This document shows, piece after piece, positions 50,556 to 60,400 of a DNA stretch of 64,000 bases. The stretch's first letter is position 1, and every line of letters begins with the position of its first letter. Origin of the DNA: Streptomyces sp. A 4/2 (GTDB lineage Bacteria > Actinomycetota > Actinomycetes > Streptomycetales > Streptomycetaceae); contig NZ_CALNVW010000039.1 in the NCBI RefSeq assembly GCF_940670765.1, positions 122,044-186,043 of the forward strand, in the 5' to 3' direction. The translations under genes were made by a program, and so were the position numbers. The notes beneath the pieces were generated by a model that was not told the DNA's origin, did not search any database, and was given only the letters and a program-made list of their open reading frames with translations.

Positions 50556-52013
50556 TCATCGCTTGCCCACCGGCTTCGGCGGCGCGCTCCGCCAGTCCGG
50601 GTGGCCGGGCATCGGCGGGGTCTTCTTCGCGTACAGCCAGCTCCGGAAGAAGCCGGACAGGTCCCGTCCGGCGATCCGCGACGCCAGCGCGGCGAAGTCG
50701 GCGCTGGTGGCCGACCTGTCGCGGTACGTACTCGCCCAGGTGCGCTCCAGCGTCCCGAAGGCTGCGGTGCCGATCTCCTTGCGCAGTGCGTAGAGCACGA
50801 GAGCACTGCCGTCGTAGACGACGGGGCGGAAGATGCTGATCTTCTGCCCCGGTACGGGCGGCTCGGGTGCGGCGGGCGGGCCGTCGGAGGCACGCCAGCC
50901 GTCGGAATCGCGGTAGGCGTCGCGCATCCGTTCATCCAGCGACTTGCCGTCGTGCTCGTCCGCGTAGAGCGCCTCGTACCAGGTGGCATGGCCCTCGTTG
51001 AGCCACAGGTCGGACCAGCGGTGCGGCGAGACGCTGTCGCCGAACCACTGGTGGGCCAGCTCATGGACCATGACCGAGTCGACGTACCACTCCGGGTAGG
51101 AGGAGCGCGTGAACAGCGACCGCTCGAAGAGCGACAGTGTCTGGGTCTCCAGCTCGAAGCCGGTGTCCGTGTCTGCGATGAGGACGCCGTACGTCTCGAA
51201 GGGGTAGGGCCCTGCCTTCGACTCCAGCCACGCCAGTTGGCCCGGCGTCTTCTTCAGCCAGGGTTCCAGCTTCTGCCGGTCCGCCGCCGGTACGACGTCG
51301 CGCACCGGCAGCCCGTGCGGCCCCGCCCGGTGGATCACGGCCGAGTCGCCGATCGAGACCTGGGCCAGCTCGGTGGCCATGGGGTGGCGCGTCCGATAGG
51401 TCCAGGTGGTGTCGGCCCCGTGGGTGGTCCGGGGTCCGGGCAGGCCGTTGGCGACGACGGTCAGCTTCTTGGGCGCGGTCACCCGGAAGGTGAAGAACGC
51501 CTTGTCGGAGGGGTGGTCGTTGCAGGGGAAGACCCGGTGGGCCGCGTCCGCCTGGTTGGCCATGGCCAGTCCGTCGGCCGTCCGCACCCAGCCGCTGTCC
51601 GACGCACCGCGCGGATCGCTGGTGTGCCGCACGGTGATCCGCAGCCGCCCGCCCGCCGGTACCGCCTCGGCCGGTGTCACGACCAGGTCCTCGCCCGCCG
51701 TGGCGAACCGGGCACGCGCACCGTTCACCTCGACGGAGCGCACGGTGCCGCGGGCGAAGTCGAGGTTGACGCGGTCCAGCGGCGCGGTGGCCCGCGCGTC
51801 GATACGGGTGACCGCCTCCAGCGGTTTGTTGTTGCTGCCCGGGTAGGTGAGACCGATGTCGTACGAGAGGACGTCGTACCCGGGGTTGCCCAGATACGGA
51901 AAGAGCGGGTCGCCGATACCGAGGGGTACGGGCGCGGGCAGGGCGGCGGCGACGAGGGCTGCCGAGGCGGCCGCCAGCATGACGGCTCGCGGGCGCCGGG
52001 AGTTGAACAGCAT
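50556..52013 (-). CDS. Secreted M1-family metallopeptidase
   Basis: A 485-residue exported zinc aminopeptidase-like enzyme. The signal peptide covers about residues 1-26 (MLFNSRRPRAVMLAAASAAL onward). The zinc site HELAHQWFGDSVSPHRWSDL then WLNEGHATW gives HExxH-x18-E. The usual GAMEN exopeptidase motif is replaced by GFELETQTLS, so N-terminal specificity may be altered. The C-terminal portion is short, lacking the large helical domain of the full-length M1 enzymes, as in the bacterial ClpB-like short M1 group. ATG start at 52013; it lies downstream of rshA by 67 bases and may share its transcript. Confidence 0.9.
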   Translation of the reverse strand: MLFNSRRPRAVMLAAASAALVAAALPAPVPLGIGDPLFPYLGNPGYDVLSYDIGLTYPGSNNKPLEAVTRIDARATAPLDRVNLDFARGTVRSVEVNGARARFATAGEDLVVTPAEAVPAGGRLRITVRHTSDPRGASDSGWVRTADGLAMANQADAAHRVFPCNDHPSDKAFFTFRVTAPKKLTVVANGLPGPRTTHGADTTWTYRTRHPMATELAQVSIGDSAVIHRAGPHGLPVRDVVPAADRQKLEPWLKKTPGQLAWLESKAGPYPFETYGVLIADTDTGFELETQTLSLFERSLFTRSSYPEWYVDSVMVHELAHQWFGDSVSPHRWSDLWLNEGHATWYEALYADEHDGKSLDERMRDAYRDSDGWRASDGPPAAPEPPVPGQKISIFRPVVYDGSALVLYALRKEIGTAAFGTLERTWASTYRDRSATSADFAALASRIAGRDLSGFFRSWLYAKKTPPMPGHPDWRSAPPKPVGKR

Positions 52014-52080
52014 GAATTACGGCTACCAGCGCAGGGACCACGCACCCCGTCAGACCGTGCCGGGCCACCCGAACGGGTGG

Positions 52081-54204
52081 TCAGGCGGTGGCCGGATGCT
52101 GGGCCCGGCTCACGTCGTACACGCCGGGCACGTCGCGCATGGAACGCATCAGGGCGGGAAGTCCGGCGGCGTCCGGAAGTTGCAGGGTGTAGGTGTGCCG
52201 CACGCGCTGCTCGGTGGGGGGCTCCACGGTGGCCGAGACCACCGCGACACCGGCGGTGGCGATGGCCTCGGTGAGATCGGCGAAGAGCCGGGGCCGTCCG
52301 AACGCCTCGGCGATCAGGGTGACCCTGCAGTCGCCGGTTGCACCCCAGTTCACCGCGACGGGGGACCGTCCCAGGGCCAGCATCCGGGTGACCGAGGGGC
52401 ATCCGTCGCGGTGCACGGTGACGACGCCGCCACGCACCGTGAAGCCGGTGACGGCGTCCGGCGGCACCGGCGTGCAGCAACCGGCCAGCCGCACCGTCGT
52501 GTTCGGCACGTCCACGACGGCACCCGCTGCCGCCCGGCGCACCGCGCCGCCGGTCACGGAGGCGGTCGGCCTGGGCGCCGTCGCCGGTACGGCGGCGCCC
52601 TCCGGATGTTCGGCGAGCCAGCTGGTGATCGCGATACGCGCGCCGGGTGTACGCACATGGCCGAGCCAGTCCGGCGAGGGACCGGAAGCGGCGTCACCGG
52701 CGAGCAGCAACTGGACGGTGTCACCGTCGCCGAGCACCGTACTGAGCGTGGCAAGGCGCCCGTTGACCCGTGCGCCGATACAGGAGTGCGCCCCCTCGCC
52801 GTACCGGGCGTACGCCGCGTCCACGCAACTGGCGCCGGCCGGCAGCCCCAGCGTCCCGCCCTCGGCGTGGAACACGGTGATCTCCCGGTCCTGCGCCAGA
52901 TCCGCCCGCAGTGTGGTCCAGAACGTGTCCGGATCGGGGGCGGACTCCTGCCATTCGAGGAGCCGGGAGAGCCAGCCGGGACGTGTGGGGTCGGCGCGTA
53001 CGCCGTCCGCGGTGTCGTCGGCGGGCTGGGCGCCGTCGGCCGGCGCATAAGGATTGCCCAGGGCGACGACCCCGGCCTCCGCGACCTTGTGCATCTGGTG
53101 CGTACGGATGAGGACTTCGGCGACGGCCCCGTCGGAGCCGGCGACCGCCGTGTGCAACGACTGGTAGAGGTTGAACTTGGGGGCGGCGATGAAGTCCTTG
53201 AACTCCGAGATCACCGGGGTGAAACAGGTGTGCAGTTCCCCCAGTACCGCATAGCAGTCGGCATCCTCGCCGACGAGCACCAGGATCCTGCCGAAGTCGG
53301 TGGGGCGCAGCTCCCCGCGCTTGATCCTGATCCGGTGAACGGAGACGAAGTGCCGTGGTCTGATAAGGACTTCGGCCGCGATGCCGGCTTCCCGCAGGAC
53401 CTGTCTGACCTCGTCCGCCATCGCACCGAGGGGATCCCCCGCGGTGGACTGCGCGGCGATGAGGGCGCGGGTGAGTTCGTACTCCTCGGGACGCAGGATC
53501 GCGAAGGCCAGGTCCTCCAGCTCGGTCTTGAGCGCCTGCACACCGAGCCGTTCCGCGAGCGGGATCAGCACGTCGCGGGTGACCTTGGCGATCCTCGCCT
53601 GTTTCTCGGGGCGCATCACACCCAGGGTGCGCATGTTGTGCAGCCGGTCGGCGAGCTTGATCGACATGACCCGGACGTCATCGCCGGTGGCGACGAGCAT
53701 CTTCCGGAAGGTTTCGGGTTCGGCGGCGGCCCCGTAGTCGACCTTCTCCAGTTTGGTCACGCCGTCGACGAGATAGCAGACCTCGTCGCCGAATCCCGTA
53801 CGTACCTGGTCGAGCGTCACCTCGGTGTCCTCGACGGTGTCGTGGAGCAGGGAAGCGGTCAAGGTCGTGGTCTCCGCGCCCAGTTCGGCGAGGATCAGGG
53901 TCACGGCGAGCGGGTGCGTGATGTACGGCTCGCCGCTCTTGCGCATCTGGCCGCGGTGCGACGACTCGGCGAGTACGTACGCCCGGCGCAGTACGGCGAG
54001 ATCGGCGTCGGGGTGGTGCGCCCGGTGGGCTTCGGCGACGTGTCCGATGGCGTCGGGCAGACCGCCTCGCGAGGCGGGCCCGAACAGCGCGGCGCGGCCC
54101 AGCCTGCGCAGATCGATCCTGGCCCGCCCGCGCCGACGGCCCGGGGTGTCGGCCGGACGGAAGTCCGGGGACGCACCGTTGGGGCTGGCGGCCTCTGCAC
54201 TCAT
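52081..54204 (-). CDS. rshA: RelA/SpoT homologue RshA
   Basis: A 707-residue long RSH protein. The HD hydrolase domain is intact (SSHRGQMRKSGEPYITHP; SLLHDTVEDTEVTLDQV; SIKLADRLHNMRTLG). The synthetase domain is recognisable (PKFNLYQSLHTAVAG) but altered: the usual Gly-Arg-x-Lys-His-x-Tyr-Ser entry reads RPRHFVSVHRI, and the E-x-Q-I-R-T block reads EVLIRTHQMH. TGS (ITVFHAEGGTLGLPAGASCV) and ACT-like C-terminal domains follow. These changes suggest (p)ppGpp hydrolysis dominates; earlier S. coelicolor work named this gene rshA beside the main relA elsewhere. ATG 54204 chosen; 54210 is also possible. Confidence 0.9.
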   Translation of the reverse strand: MSAEAASPNGASPDFRPADTPGRRRGRARIDLRRLGRAALFGPASRGGLPDAIGHVAEAHRAHHPDADLAVLRRAYVLAESSHRGQMRKSGEPYITHPLAVTLILAELGAETTTLTASLLHDTVEDTEVTLDQVRTGFGDEVCYLVDGVTKLEKVDYGAAAEPETFRKMLVATGDDVRVMSIKLADRLHNMRTLGVMRPEKQARIAKVTRDVLIPLAERLGVQALKTELEDLAFAILRPEEYELTRALIAAQSTAGDPLGAMADEVRQVLREAGIAAEVLIRPRHFVSVHRIRIKRGELRPTDFGRILVLVGEDADCYAVLGELHTCFTPVISEFKDFIAAPKFNLYQSLHTAVAGSDGAVAEVLIRTHQMHKVAEAGVVALGNPYAPADGAQPADDTADGVRADPTRPGWLSRLLEWQESAPDPDTFWTTLRADLAQDREITVFHAEGGTLGLPAGASCVDAAYARYGEGAHSCIGARVNGRLATLSTVLGDGDTVQLLLAGDAASGPSPDWLGHVRTPGARIAITSWLAEHPEGAAVPATAPRPTASVTGGAVRRAAAGAVVDVPNTTVRLAGCCTPVPPDAVTGFTVRGGVVTVHRDGCPSVTRMLALGRSPVAVNWGATGDCRVTLIAEAFGRPRLFADLTEAIATAGVAVVSATVEPPTEQRVRHTYTLQLPDAAGLPALMRSMRDVPGVYDVSRAQHPATA

Positions 54205-54448
54205 GGGCACCTCCGGCAGTGTCGACCGGCGGTGGACTGGCTGCGATTGCGCGTTCCGGGCCGGTGCTTGATGCTATCGAGCCCACCACGCGGTGCCCGC
54301 CCGCTCTCGCCCAGCGTGAAACTGATCACCCATTCGAGCGAAGTCCGGGGCGTGTTTCGAAAGTTCAGCCCGCCCGGCCGCTTCTGGTGTGTTGGGCCGC
54401 GGCGTTGCGAACATGTTCCGGTCCGGTCGGCCTTGACCGGAACAGGTC

Positions 54449-55321
54449 CTAGGAGAGAGCCGTTTCCTGGAACGCGGGGTCGAGTGTGCCTTCGGCGACG
54501 ATCACGGCCGGACCCGTCATCTCGATCTCACCGTCCGGCAGCTCGGTGATCACCAGGCGCCCGCCGGGGAGGTCGACCGTGTACGTCACGGGGGCCCCGG
54601 TGACCGCCGGATCGACGCCGTCCCTACGGGCCGCGGCGACGGCCACGGCGCAGGCGCCCGTACCGCAGGAGCGCGTCTCGCCCGAGCCGCGCTCGTGCAC
54701 CCGCATGGCCACGTGACGCGCGCCGCGGTCCACGACGAACTCGACGTTGACGCCGTCCGGATAGACGGACTCCGGGCTGACCGGCGGCGCGGAGAGCAGG
54801 TCTCCGGCATGCACCAGATCGTCGACGAAGGCGACGGCGTGCGGATTGCCCATGTTGACGTTGCGCGCGGGCCAGCTCCGGCCGCCGACCGTGACGGTGG
54901 CGCTGTCGGCGGGGAGTACGGCACGTCCCATGGAGACCGTGATGTCGCCGTTCTTCGCGAGGTGGACCTTCTTCACGCCGCCCCGGGTCGCCACGGCCAG
55001 GTCTCCGTCGGCCACCAGTCCGGCCCGCTGGAGGTAGTGGGCGAAGACGCGGGTCCCGTTGCCGCACATCTCGGCGATCGAGCCGTCGCTGTTTCGGTAG
55101 TCCATGAACCACTCGGCCTCGTCCGCCATCGCTCGCGCCTCGGGATGCGCGGCGGACCGTACGACATGCAGCAGACCGTCGCCGCCGATGCCGGCCCTGC
55201 GGTCGCACAGGACGGCGACCGTGGATGCGGGCAGGGCGACGGCGTTGTCCGGGTCGGGGATGATCACGAAGTCGTTCTCGGTCCCGTGGCCCTTGAGGAA
55301 GGCGATCTGCGAGGTGCTCAC
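54449..55321 (-). CDS. dapF: Diaminopimelate epimerase
   Basis: A 290-residue cofactor-free racemase that converts LL- to meso-diaminopimelate for peptidoglycan and lysine. Both catalytic cysteines are present: Cys in AEMCGNGTRVF and Cys in TRSCGTGACAVAVA. The substrate loop KGHGTENDF is at the N terminus. The GTG at 55321 matches the family start (MSTSQIAFLKGHG); an ATG at 55330 would add three residues. The 238-base gap before rshA shows nothing beyond likely promoter sequence. In the recalled S. coelicolor order dapF lies near miaA, but here a genomic island separates them. Confidence 0.96.
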   Translation of the reverse strand: MSTSQIAFLKGHGTENDFVIIPDPDNAVALPASTVAVLCDRRAGIGGDGLLHVVRSAAHPEARAMADEAEWFMDYRNSDGSIAEMCGNGTRVFAHYLQRAGLVADGDLAVATRGGVKKVHLAKNGDITVSMGRAVLPADSATVTVGGRSWPARNVNMGNPHAVAFVDDLVHAGDLLSAPPVSPESVYPDGVNVEFVVDRGARHVAMRVHERGSGETRSCGTGACAVAVAAARRDGVDPAVTGAPVTYTVDLPGGRLVITELPDGEIEMTGPAVIVAEGTLDPAFQETALS

Positions 55322-55368
55322 AGGGTCCATCGTACGAGGTGAGGACGGACCGGGGTGACGGCGCCGGT

Positions 55369-55806
55369 TCAGCGCAGCCGGGCCACCCGGCCGACGGCGA
55401 GCGCCACGACCACGCAGAAGGTGACCACGTAGAGCCCCACCACGCGCCAGTCCGGCCGCACCCCGGAGCCTCTGGCCGGCAGACCCGGCCAGGCGTAGCC
55501 GACGCGCCGGGCGGCCATCATGCCCCAGCCCGCGGCGCAGCAGCTGATCAGCAGCCCCAGCATCGCGACCACGGGTCCGCCGTCACCGAATTCGAAGGCG
55601 AGGGGGAACGCGAACATCAGCGATCCGACGGCGGCGAGCACCACGATCGGCGCGATCTGCCAGATCCGGAGCCGCCGCTGGGGGCGCAGCTCGACCTCGA
55701 CCTCGGGGGCCACTTCGGTGATGTCCAGCGCATCGGGCCCGTCGGGGCTCAGCTGCGCCGCCTCGTCCGGGGTTCCGTGTTCTCTGTCGCGAGGGCCGGC
55801 CTCCAT
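55369..55806 (-). CDS. Small membrane protein upstream of dapF
   Basis: A 145-residue protein with a charged N-terminal 60 residues and three membrane segments (WQIAPIVVLAAVGSLMFAFP; GGPVVAMLGLLISCCAAGWGMM; VVGLYVVTFCVVVALAVGRV). No known domain. The ATG at 55806 has GGGGAGGG nine bases upstream; a GTG at 55812 is too close to it. It ends 47 bases before dapF on the same strand and is probably co-transcribed with it. It was presumably next to miaA before the island arrived, as its start is 100 bases from the left repeat. Confidence 0.75.
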   Translation of the reverse strand: MEAGPRDREHGTPDEAAQLSPDGPDALDITEVAPEVEVELRPQRRLRIWQIAPIVVLAAVGSLMFAFPLAFEFGDGGPVVAMLGLLISCCAAGWGMMAARRVGYAWPGLPARGSGVRPDWRVVGLYVVTFCVVVALAVGRVARLR

Positions 55807-55905
55807 CGCCACGCGCCCTCCCCACTCGGACTCCACTTGTCGATCGCAGATCGATGATGGCACGCCGTCAGACCCCGCATTGACGGGCGGAGCGTCCCGA
55901 TGCCA

Positions 55906-55922
55906 TCACGTGATCAGGCTGT
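55906..55922. repeat. attachment-site copy, left end of island
   Basis: TCACGTGATCAGGCTGT, identical to 62269-62285. The copy at the other end overlaps the miaA stop codon, so this is the duplicate made by site-specific integration. It contains the palindrome TCACGTGA. Confidence 0.85.
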
Positions 55923-55923
55923 T

Positions 55924-55997
55924 ATAGCCCCGCTTTAGGGTTTACGCAGGTCAGGCGCGTGCTGCTGGTCAGCGAGTCAGCAATAGCCCCAGGTCAG
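55924..55997. repeat. Candidate integrase arm-type sites
   Basis: ATAGCCCC occurs at 55924-55931 and 55983-55990, and CAGGTCAG at 55947-55954 and 55990-55997, with TGGTCAG at 55966-55972. Short repeats next to an attachment core and before an integrase gene are typical of arm-type binding sites. Confidence 0.45.
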
Positions 55998-56045
55998 CGC
56001 CCGATTGACCGGTCGCGACCGGCCCGAAGAAAGGCCCTCTCCATC

Positions 56046-56296
56046 ATGTCGAACAAGCTTGCGCGGGGTAGGGGGAGCTTCTTCGAGCCCTGCGAGTGCC
56101 GCCGGCCGTCGAGCTGCCCGCACCTCTACGCGATCCGGTTCCGCAACACCTGGGGCAAGCAGACCGACGAGTCCGGCTTCCCCACCCAGGACGCCGCCAT
56201 CGAGCGCGCCTGACCGAGCTCCACACGGCCGTCGAGGCCCGCCTGCGGCAGACCGGAGTCGAGGAAGGCCCGGCGGGACGGACTCCCCCGGCGTGA
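56046..56296 (+). pseudogene. Tyrosine integrase remnant (arm-binding N terminus, frameshifted)
   Basis: The ATG at 56046, with AGAAAGG upstream, opens MSNKLARGRGSFFEPCECRR then SSCPHLYAIRFRNTWGKQTD and ESGFPTQDAAIER. This is the start of Streptomyces phage- and plasmid-type tyrosine integrases. After AIER two extra bases near 56206-56208 cause a stop; in the shifted frame LTELHTAVEARLRQTGVEEG continues briefly and ends at about 56296. The SAM-like and catalytic domains (with the R-H-R-Y residues) are missing. The element therefore cannot excise by itself. Its position beside the left repeat fits an integrase adjoining its attachment site. Confidence 0.8.
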
Positions 56297-56348
56297 ACAG
56301 GCCCACCGGAGAACCGTCCGGCAGCCCCGGGCGATACTGTCGAGCATC

Positions 56349-57359
56349 ATGGATACCGACCCCGCCATACAGATCCCACCCGGGTCGTTGTCCGGCGTCG
56401 GCCTTACGGATGCCCCGGAATCTGTGTACCGGGCGATCGTCGCGCAGCTGGCGATCCAACCGGATGAACTCGTCGAGGCCACCGGGCTGACCGTCGAATC
56501 CGTCACCGCGTCCATCGGGACACTCATCTCGCGTGGCTTGGTCGACGCCAGCGGCGGCACGCTCACCGCGGTTTCCCCTTTGCTGACTCTTGGCGACCTG
56601 GTCGCCAAGAGCGAGAGGGACGCCAGAATGGCCCGCGCGGCGCTGGACGAACTCGCCGATCATCATCGGTCGATCCGTCAACAGGAAGAGTTCCGCGGCC
56701 TCGAGGTGATCCACGGACGCGCGAACATCGGTGGCTGGATCAATCATCTGATGCGCGCCACCGAACGAGAGCTGCGATTGTTCGCCAAACCGCCGTTCGG
56801 AGTGGTCGGTGTCGCGGAAACCGACTCGGAGAAGGAGTTGGCCGTCCGCGGGTTGGCCGAGCGGGTGATCATCGAGCGGTCGCTGCTCGATGAACCGGAG
56901 ACCGAGCAGGATCTACTGGCGTCCCTGGACCGCGGCCAGCAGATCCGACTGGCCGAGACGCTGCCGAGCAAGTTGCTGATCGCCGACGATTCGATGGCCC
57001 TGGTGCAACTCGACGAAGGCGGTCCGTCCCACGATGTCGTGGTGGTGGTGCGGCCCGGCGGCCTGCTCACGTCCCTGACGACGCTGTTCGAGTCGTTGTG
57101 GGAGCGTTCGATCCAGCTGCGGGAGGCTCCGGGACGGCGGATCGAGCCGTATCCGGCGTCCGAGGACGCCCTGAGCGATCCCATGGACCGGAAGGTGTTG
57201 GCCTTGTTGCTCGCCGGGCACACGGACGGGGTGGTGGCGACCCGGCTCGGCGTCGGGCTGCGGACAGTTCAGCGTCGCGTCCGGCATCTGATGGACATGG
57301 CCGGCACCGACTCCCGGATCCTTCTCGGCTGGTACGCACGCGACCGTGGCTGGCTCTGA
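56349..57359 (+). CDS. Two-HTH transcriptional regulator (TrmB/LuxR-like)
   Basis: A 336-residue protein. The N-terminal part resembles a winged HTH of the TrmB type (SVYRAIVAQLAIQPDELVEA, TGLTVESVTASIGTLISRGL), followed by a charged coiled-coil helix and a middle domain of the kind found in TrmB-like sensors (GRANIGGWINHLMRATEREL; VIIERSLLDEPETEQDLLAS). The C-terminal end is a LuxR-type HTH (DRKVLALLLAGHTDGVVATR, LGVGLRTVQRRVRHLMDMAG). The domain order suggests a one-component sensor; no ligand can be named. It is convergent with the subtilase gene with 51 bases between stops, and codon use is less GC-rich than the flanks. It is likely the regulator of that protease. Confidence 0.82.
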   Translation: MDTDPAIQIPPGSLSGVGLTDAPESVYRAIVAQLAIQPDELVEATGLTVESVTASIGTLISRGLVDASGGTLTAVSPLLTLGDLVAKSERDARMARAALDELADHHRSIRQQEEFRGLEVIHGRANIGGWINHLMRATERELRLFAKPPFGVVGVAETDSEKELAVRGLAERVIIERSLLDEPETEQDLLASLDRGQQIRLAETLPSKLLIADDSMALVQLDEGGPSHDVVVVVRPGGLLTSLTTLFESLWERSIQLREAPGRRIEPYPASEDALSDPMDRKVLALLLAGHTDGVVATRLGVGLRTVQRRVRHLMDMAGTDSRILLGWYARDRGWL

Positions 57360-57410
57360 GTCGCCTCGGGCCGGCCACGGTCGCGGTTGGTGCAGAAGAG
57401 CTGTTCGGAT

Positions 57411-60400
57411 CTATTTGGCGATCAGATCCGGAATGTGCAGCAGAACGGTGCTCGACGACGAGCCCTTGGGTCCGCCCTCGCCGTAGATCATCAGATCGTG
57501 CTGGTCGTTGATGCCAAAGGAATAGGTCGGCAGGAACCAGTCATTGCCGGGAATCATCGACGACAGATCCCACAGCCGGCCTTGCGGATCCCACAGTGCC
57601 GCGACCTCGAAATCGGGCTGCAGCTCCACCGTACCGAGGATCCAGCCGTCGCTGGTGATCTTCTCCGCCGTGGCGTTGAACCCGTAGTCCGGCAGGCGTT
57701 TCATGCCGGCCGACGGCGTCCAGACGAACGCGTCGTCCCCGCTGGCGCCGACCACCGAGCCGGCCGCGTTGACCCCGAGGGCCACCGAATTGGACTGCCC
57801 CGAAAGGGTACCGAGATTCGTGACCCTGCCGGTCGAGGTATTCCAGCTGACGGCCCGTTGCGCACCTTCGGTGGTGAGCGACGACCCGACCGCAACCCCT
57901 TGGGCGTTGATCGCCCTCGGCTGGGTTTCCGTGGTGTTGGCCGACAGCTGAGCCAGTTTGGTGAATCCGCCGGTCTTGGTCCAGCTGAACGGGTCGACGT
58001 AGGTGTGTCCCTGACTGTTCTCATCCTGATACTCAAGGCTCGCGAACCCGACGACGGTGCCTCCGTCGCTGATGCCGGTGGCATATCCGCTGCTGTACGC
58101 CTTCTCCCGCCACTCCGGCAGCCCGAGATCAGTCACATTGCCGTCGGCTGCCCACGTTGCTGGACGGTCGCTCCCATCCTTGTAGTGGAGCATCCCGGCC
58201 GCTTCCTGCCGCTCGTTCATGTCCAGCGCTGAGCCGTACGCCCCCGTGCCGAGGTTCAAGTCGGTGAAACCCGCGTCCTTGGTCCAGGTGGTTGGCGTCA
58301 TCTTCGCGTTGACCTGCCGATCGCCGGCGACCGTGCCGTTGTTGGTGAGTTTCGCGCCGACGAAAGGCTTTTCCCACTTCAGCGCCTCCATCTTCGGCGC
58401 GACAACGCTGTTGATCCGGACCGTCGCAGCACCCACGATCGTGCCGTCGGCGTTCGCAACTCGGACCCGGCCGATGACGGGCTCGGTCGTCTGGGTGACC
58501 GCGCTCAGGTCGATGCCGGCGGCCACCGGCATCGACTGCCCCGGCCTCAGCAGGGACGCCTTGTCGGACGTGGCAGCTATGGTGCCGATACCGCGGGAGA
58601 ACATCTCCTCGTGATAGTCGAAGGTCGCCGGCCCTGATGGGACGTCGGCGCCGGTCACCACCACGAAGTAGGTGCCGGGCGCCGGATCGTCCAGGACGAT
58701 CCGCTCGACACCGGGCCCGATGTTCATGCTGGTGCCCACGATGCCGCGGGCACCGACGATGTACATGTCGAGATCGGCATCGTCGGCGCGGGACGTCAGC
58801 GCCACGTCCAGTCGCGTCGACTGCCGCGGCACGTCGACACGATTCGACGTGAGCTGTCCGTTGGCGACGGTGGAGAACAGGTTCCTGACGAACCCGAGCT
58901 CACCGTCAGTGGCGTGGAGCTTCGCCGTGCCCCAAGTGTTCGTCCCGGTGAACTGGACCGACTCCTTCTGGTGCACGGTGGCCGACTGCAGGGTCGTCAC
59001 GTCAGGCGCGAACGACATTCCCTGCAGGGCGACCGTTGCCGTAAAAGGATTGCGAGCAACGCTCGAGGTCCGTCGCGCTTCGACCACGAACTCCCAGATG
59101 CCCGCCTTCGGTCGCAGCACGGCCCTGGACTTCGGATCGCATCCGGCCGGGTCGGGGTAGCCGGTGTAGCAGTGATCGCTGGCGTTGGAGTCGGCCGGGA
59201 TCCCGTCGGGATCGACGGGCAGGACTCGCATCTGGCTGCCCTCGGCCTGTCCCGCCAGGTTCAGTTGCAGGGCCTCGACACCTTCCGGCACCGCAACCAG
59301 GAACGAGGTCGTTCCGGTGCGGCCCAAGGTTCCGGCCTTCCTGACCTGGTACGTCGGGCCGCTCAGCGGTTTCGCCGCCAACACCGTCACCGCTACGAAC
59401 CGGTCGATGCCAGTCGTGGTCGGATCATCGATGGTCATGATCGCGCTGTGCACGCCGGTCGTCTTCGGAGTGGCGGTCACCGTCACCGTGTTCGAGGCGC
59501 CGAGAGTCGACGACAGGGTCTTCGGTGCCCGGAACGTGCCGTCGTTGCCGACCCAGCCGATCCGGCTCGTGGTGTGCCCTGCCTTCCCGTTGGTCCTCGT
59601 CACCGTCACCCGGTACGACTTATCGGTCCCGACCGGCTGGCCACCCGACCCGGGCAGGCACCGGTTGTAGATCCCGGCGCCCCTGTTCGGCGTGGCCAGA
59701 TTGCCTGACAGCGCCGTGCACACCGGGGCGGAGACGTCGAAGTTGTTGGTCCGCACGCCCTTCGAAAGCATCTTCCAGGCTGCCGGAATGTTGACCAGTC
59801 CGGCACCCTGGGCAGTGGTCGGCACACCGTCGATCGGCGTCGCCGTTCCGGTGAGCACGGAGCGGAGCGCCGTCGGACCGGCTTCGACGTTCCGGGACTT
59901 CGCCGCCGACAACAACAGGGCCGCGGCCCCCGTCACCTGAGGTGCTGCCATCGAGGTGCCGTTCATCATGCCGTAGCCGACCGGCAGGGAGTAGCCCGCC
60001 TCCGGCACGGCCTGCCCTTCCAGCCAGCCGGGGATCGAGGAGACCGCCGCTCCCGGGGCGCTGACCGCGGGTGCGAGCGCGCCGTCCTCGGACGGGCCGT
60101 GCGAGGAGAACCCGAACAGACCTTGCGGTGCATCGACCGCGGAACCGTAGTCGGCCCACCAGGTCTTCTTGCTCACCGACGCCGCAACAGCCAGCACCGA
60201 GGAGGAGACGGACGGGGAGCCAACGGTATTGGTGCCCGCGCCCTCGTTACCGGCCGCCACCACGATCTGCACGCCGAAGCGGCTGGTCAGCTTGTTGTAC
60301 AGCTGGGATATCACGTCGGATCCGTCGTTGAGCGCCGGCAACCCGCCGACCGAGAGGTTCACCACGTCGACGCCGCGATTGACGACCAGGTCGATCATCC

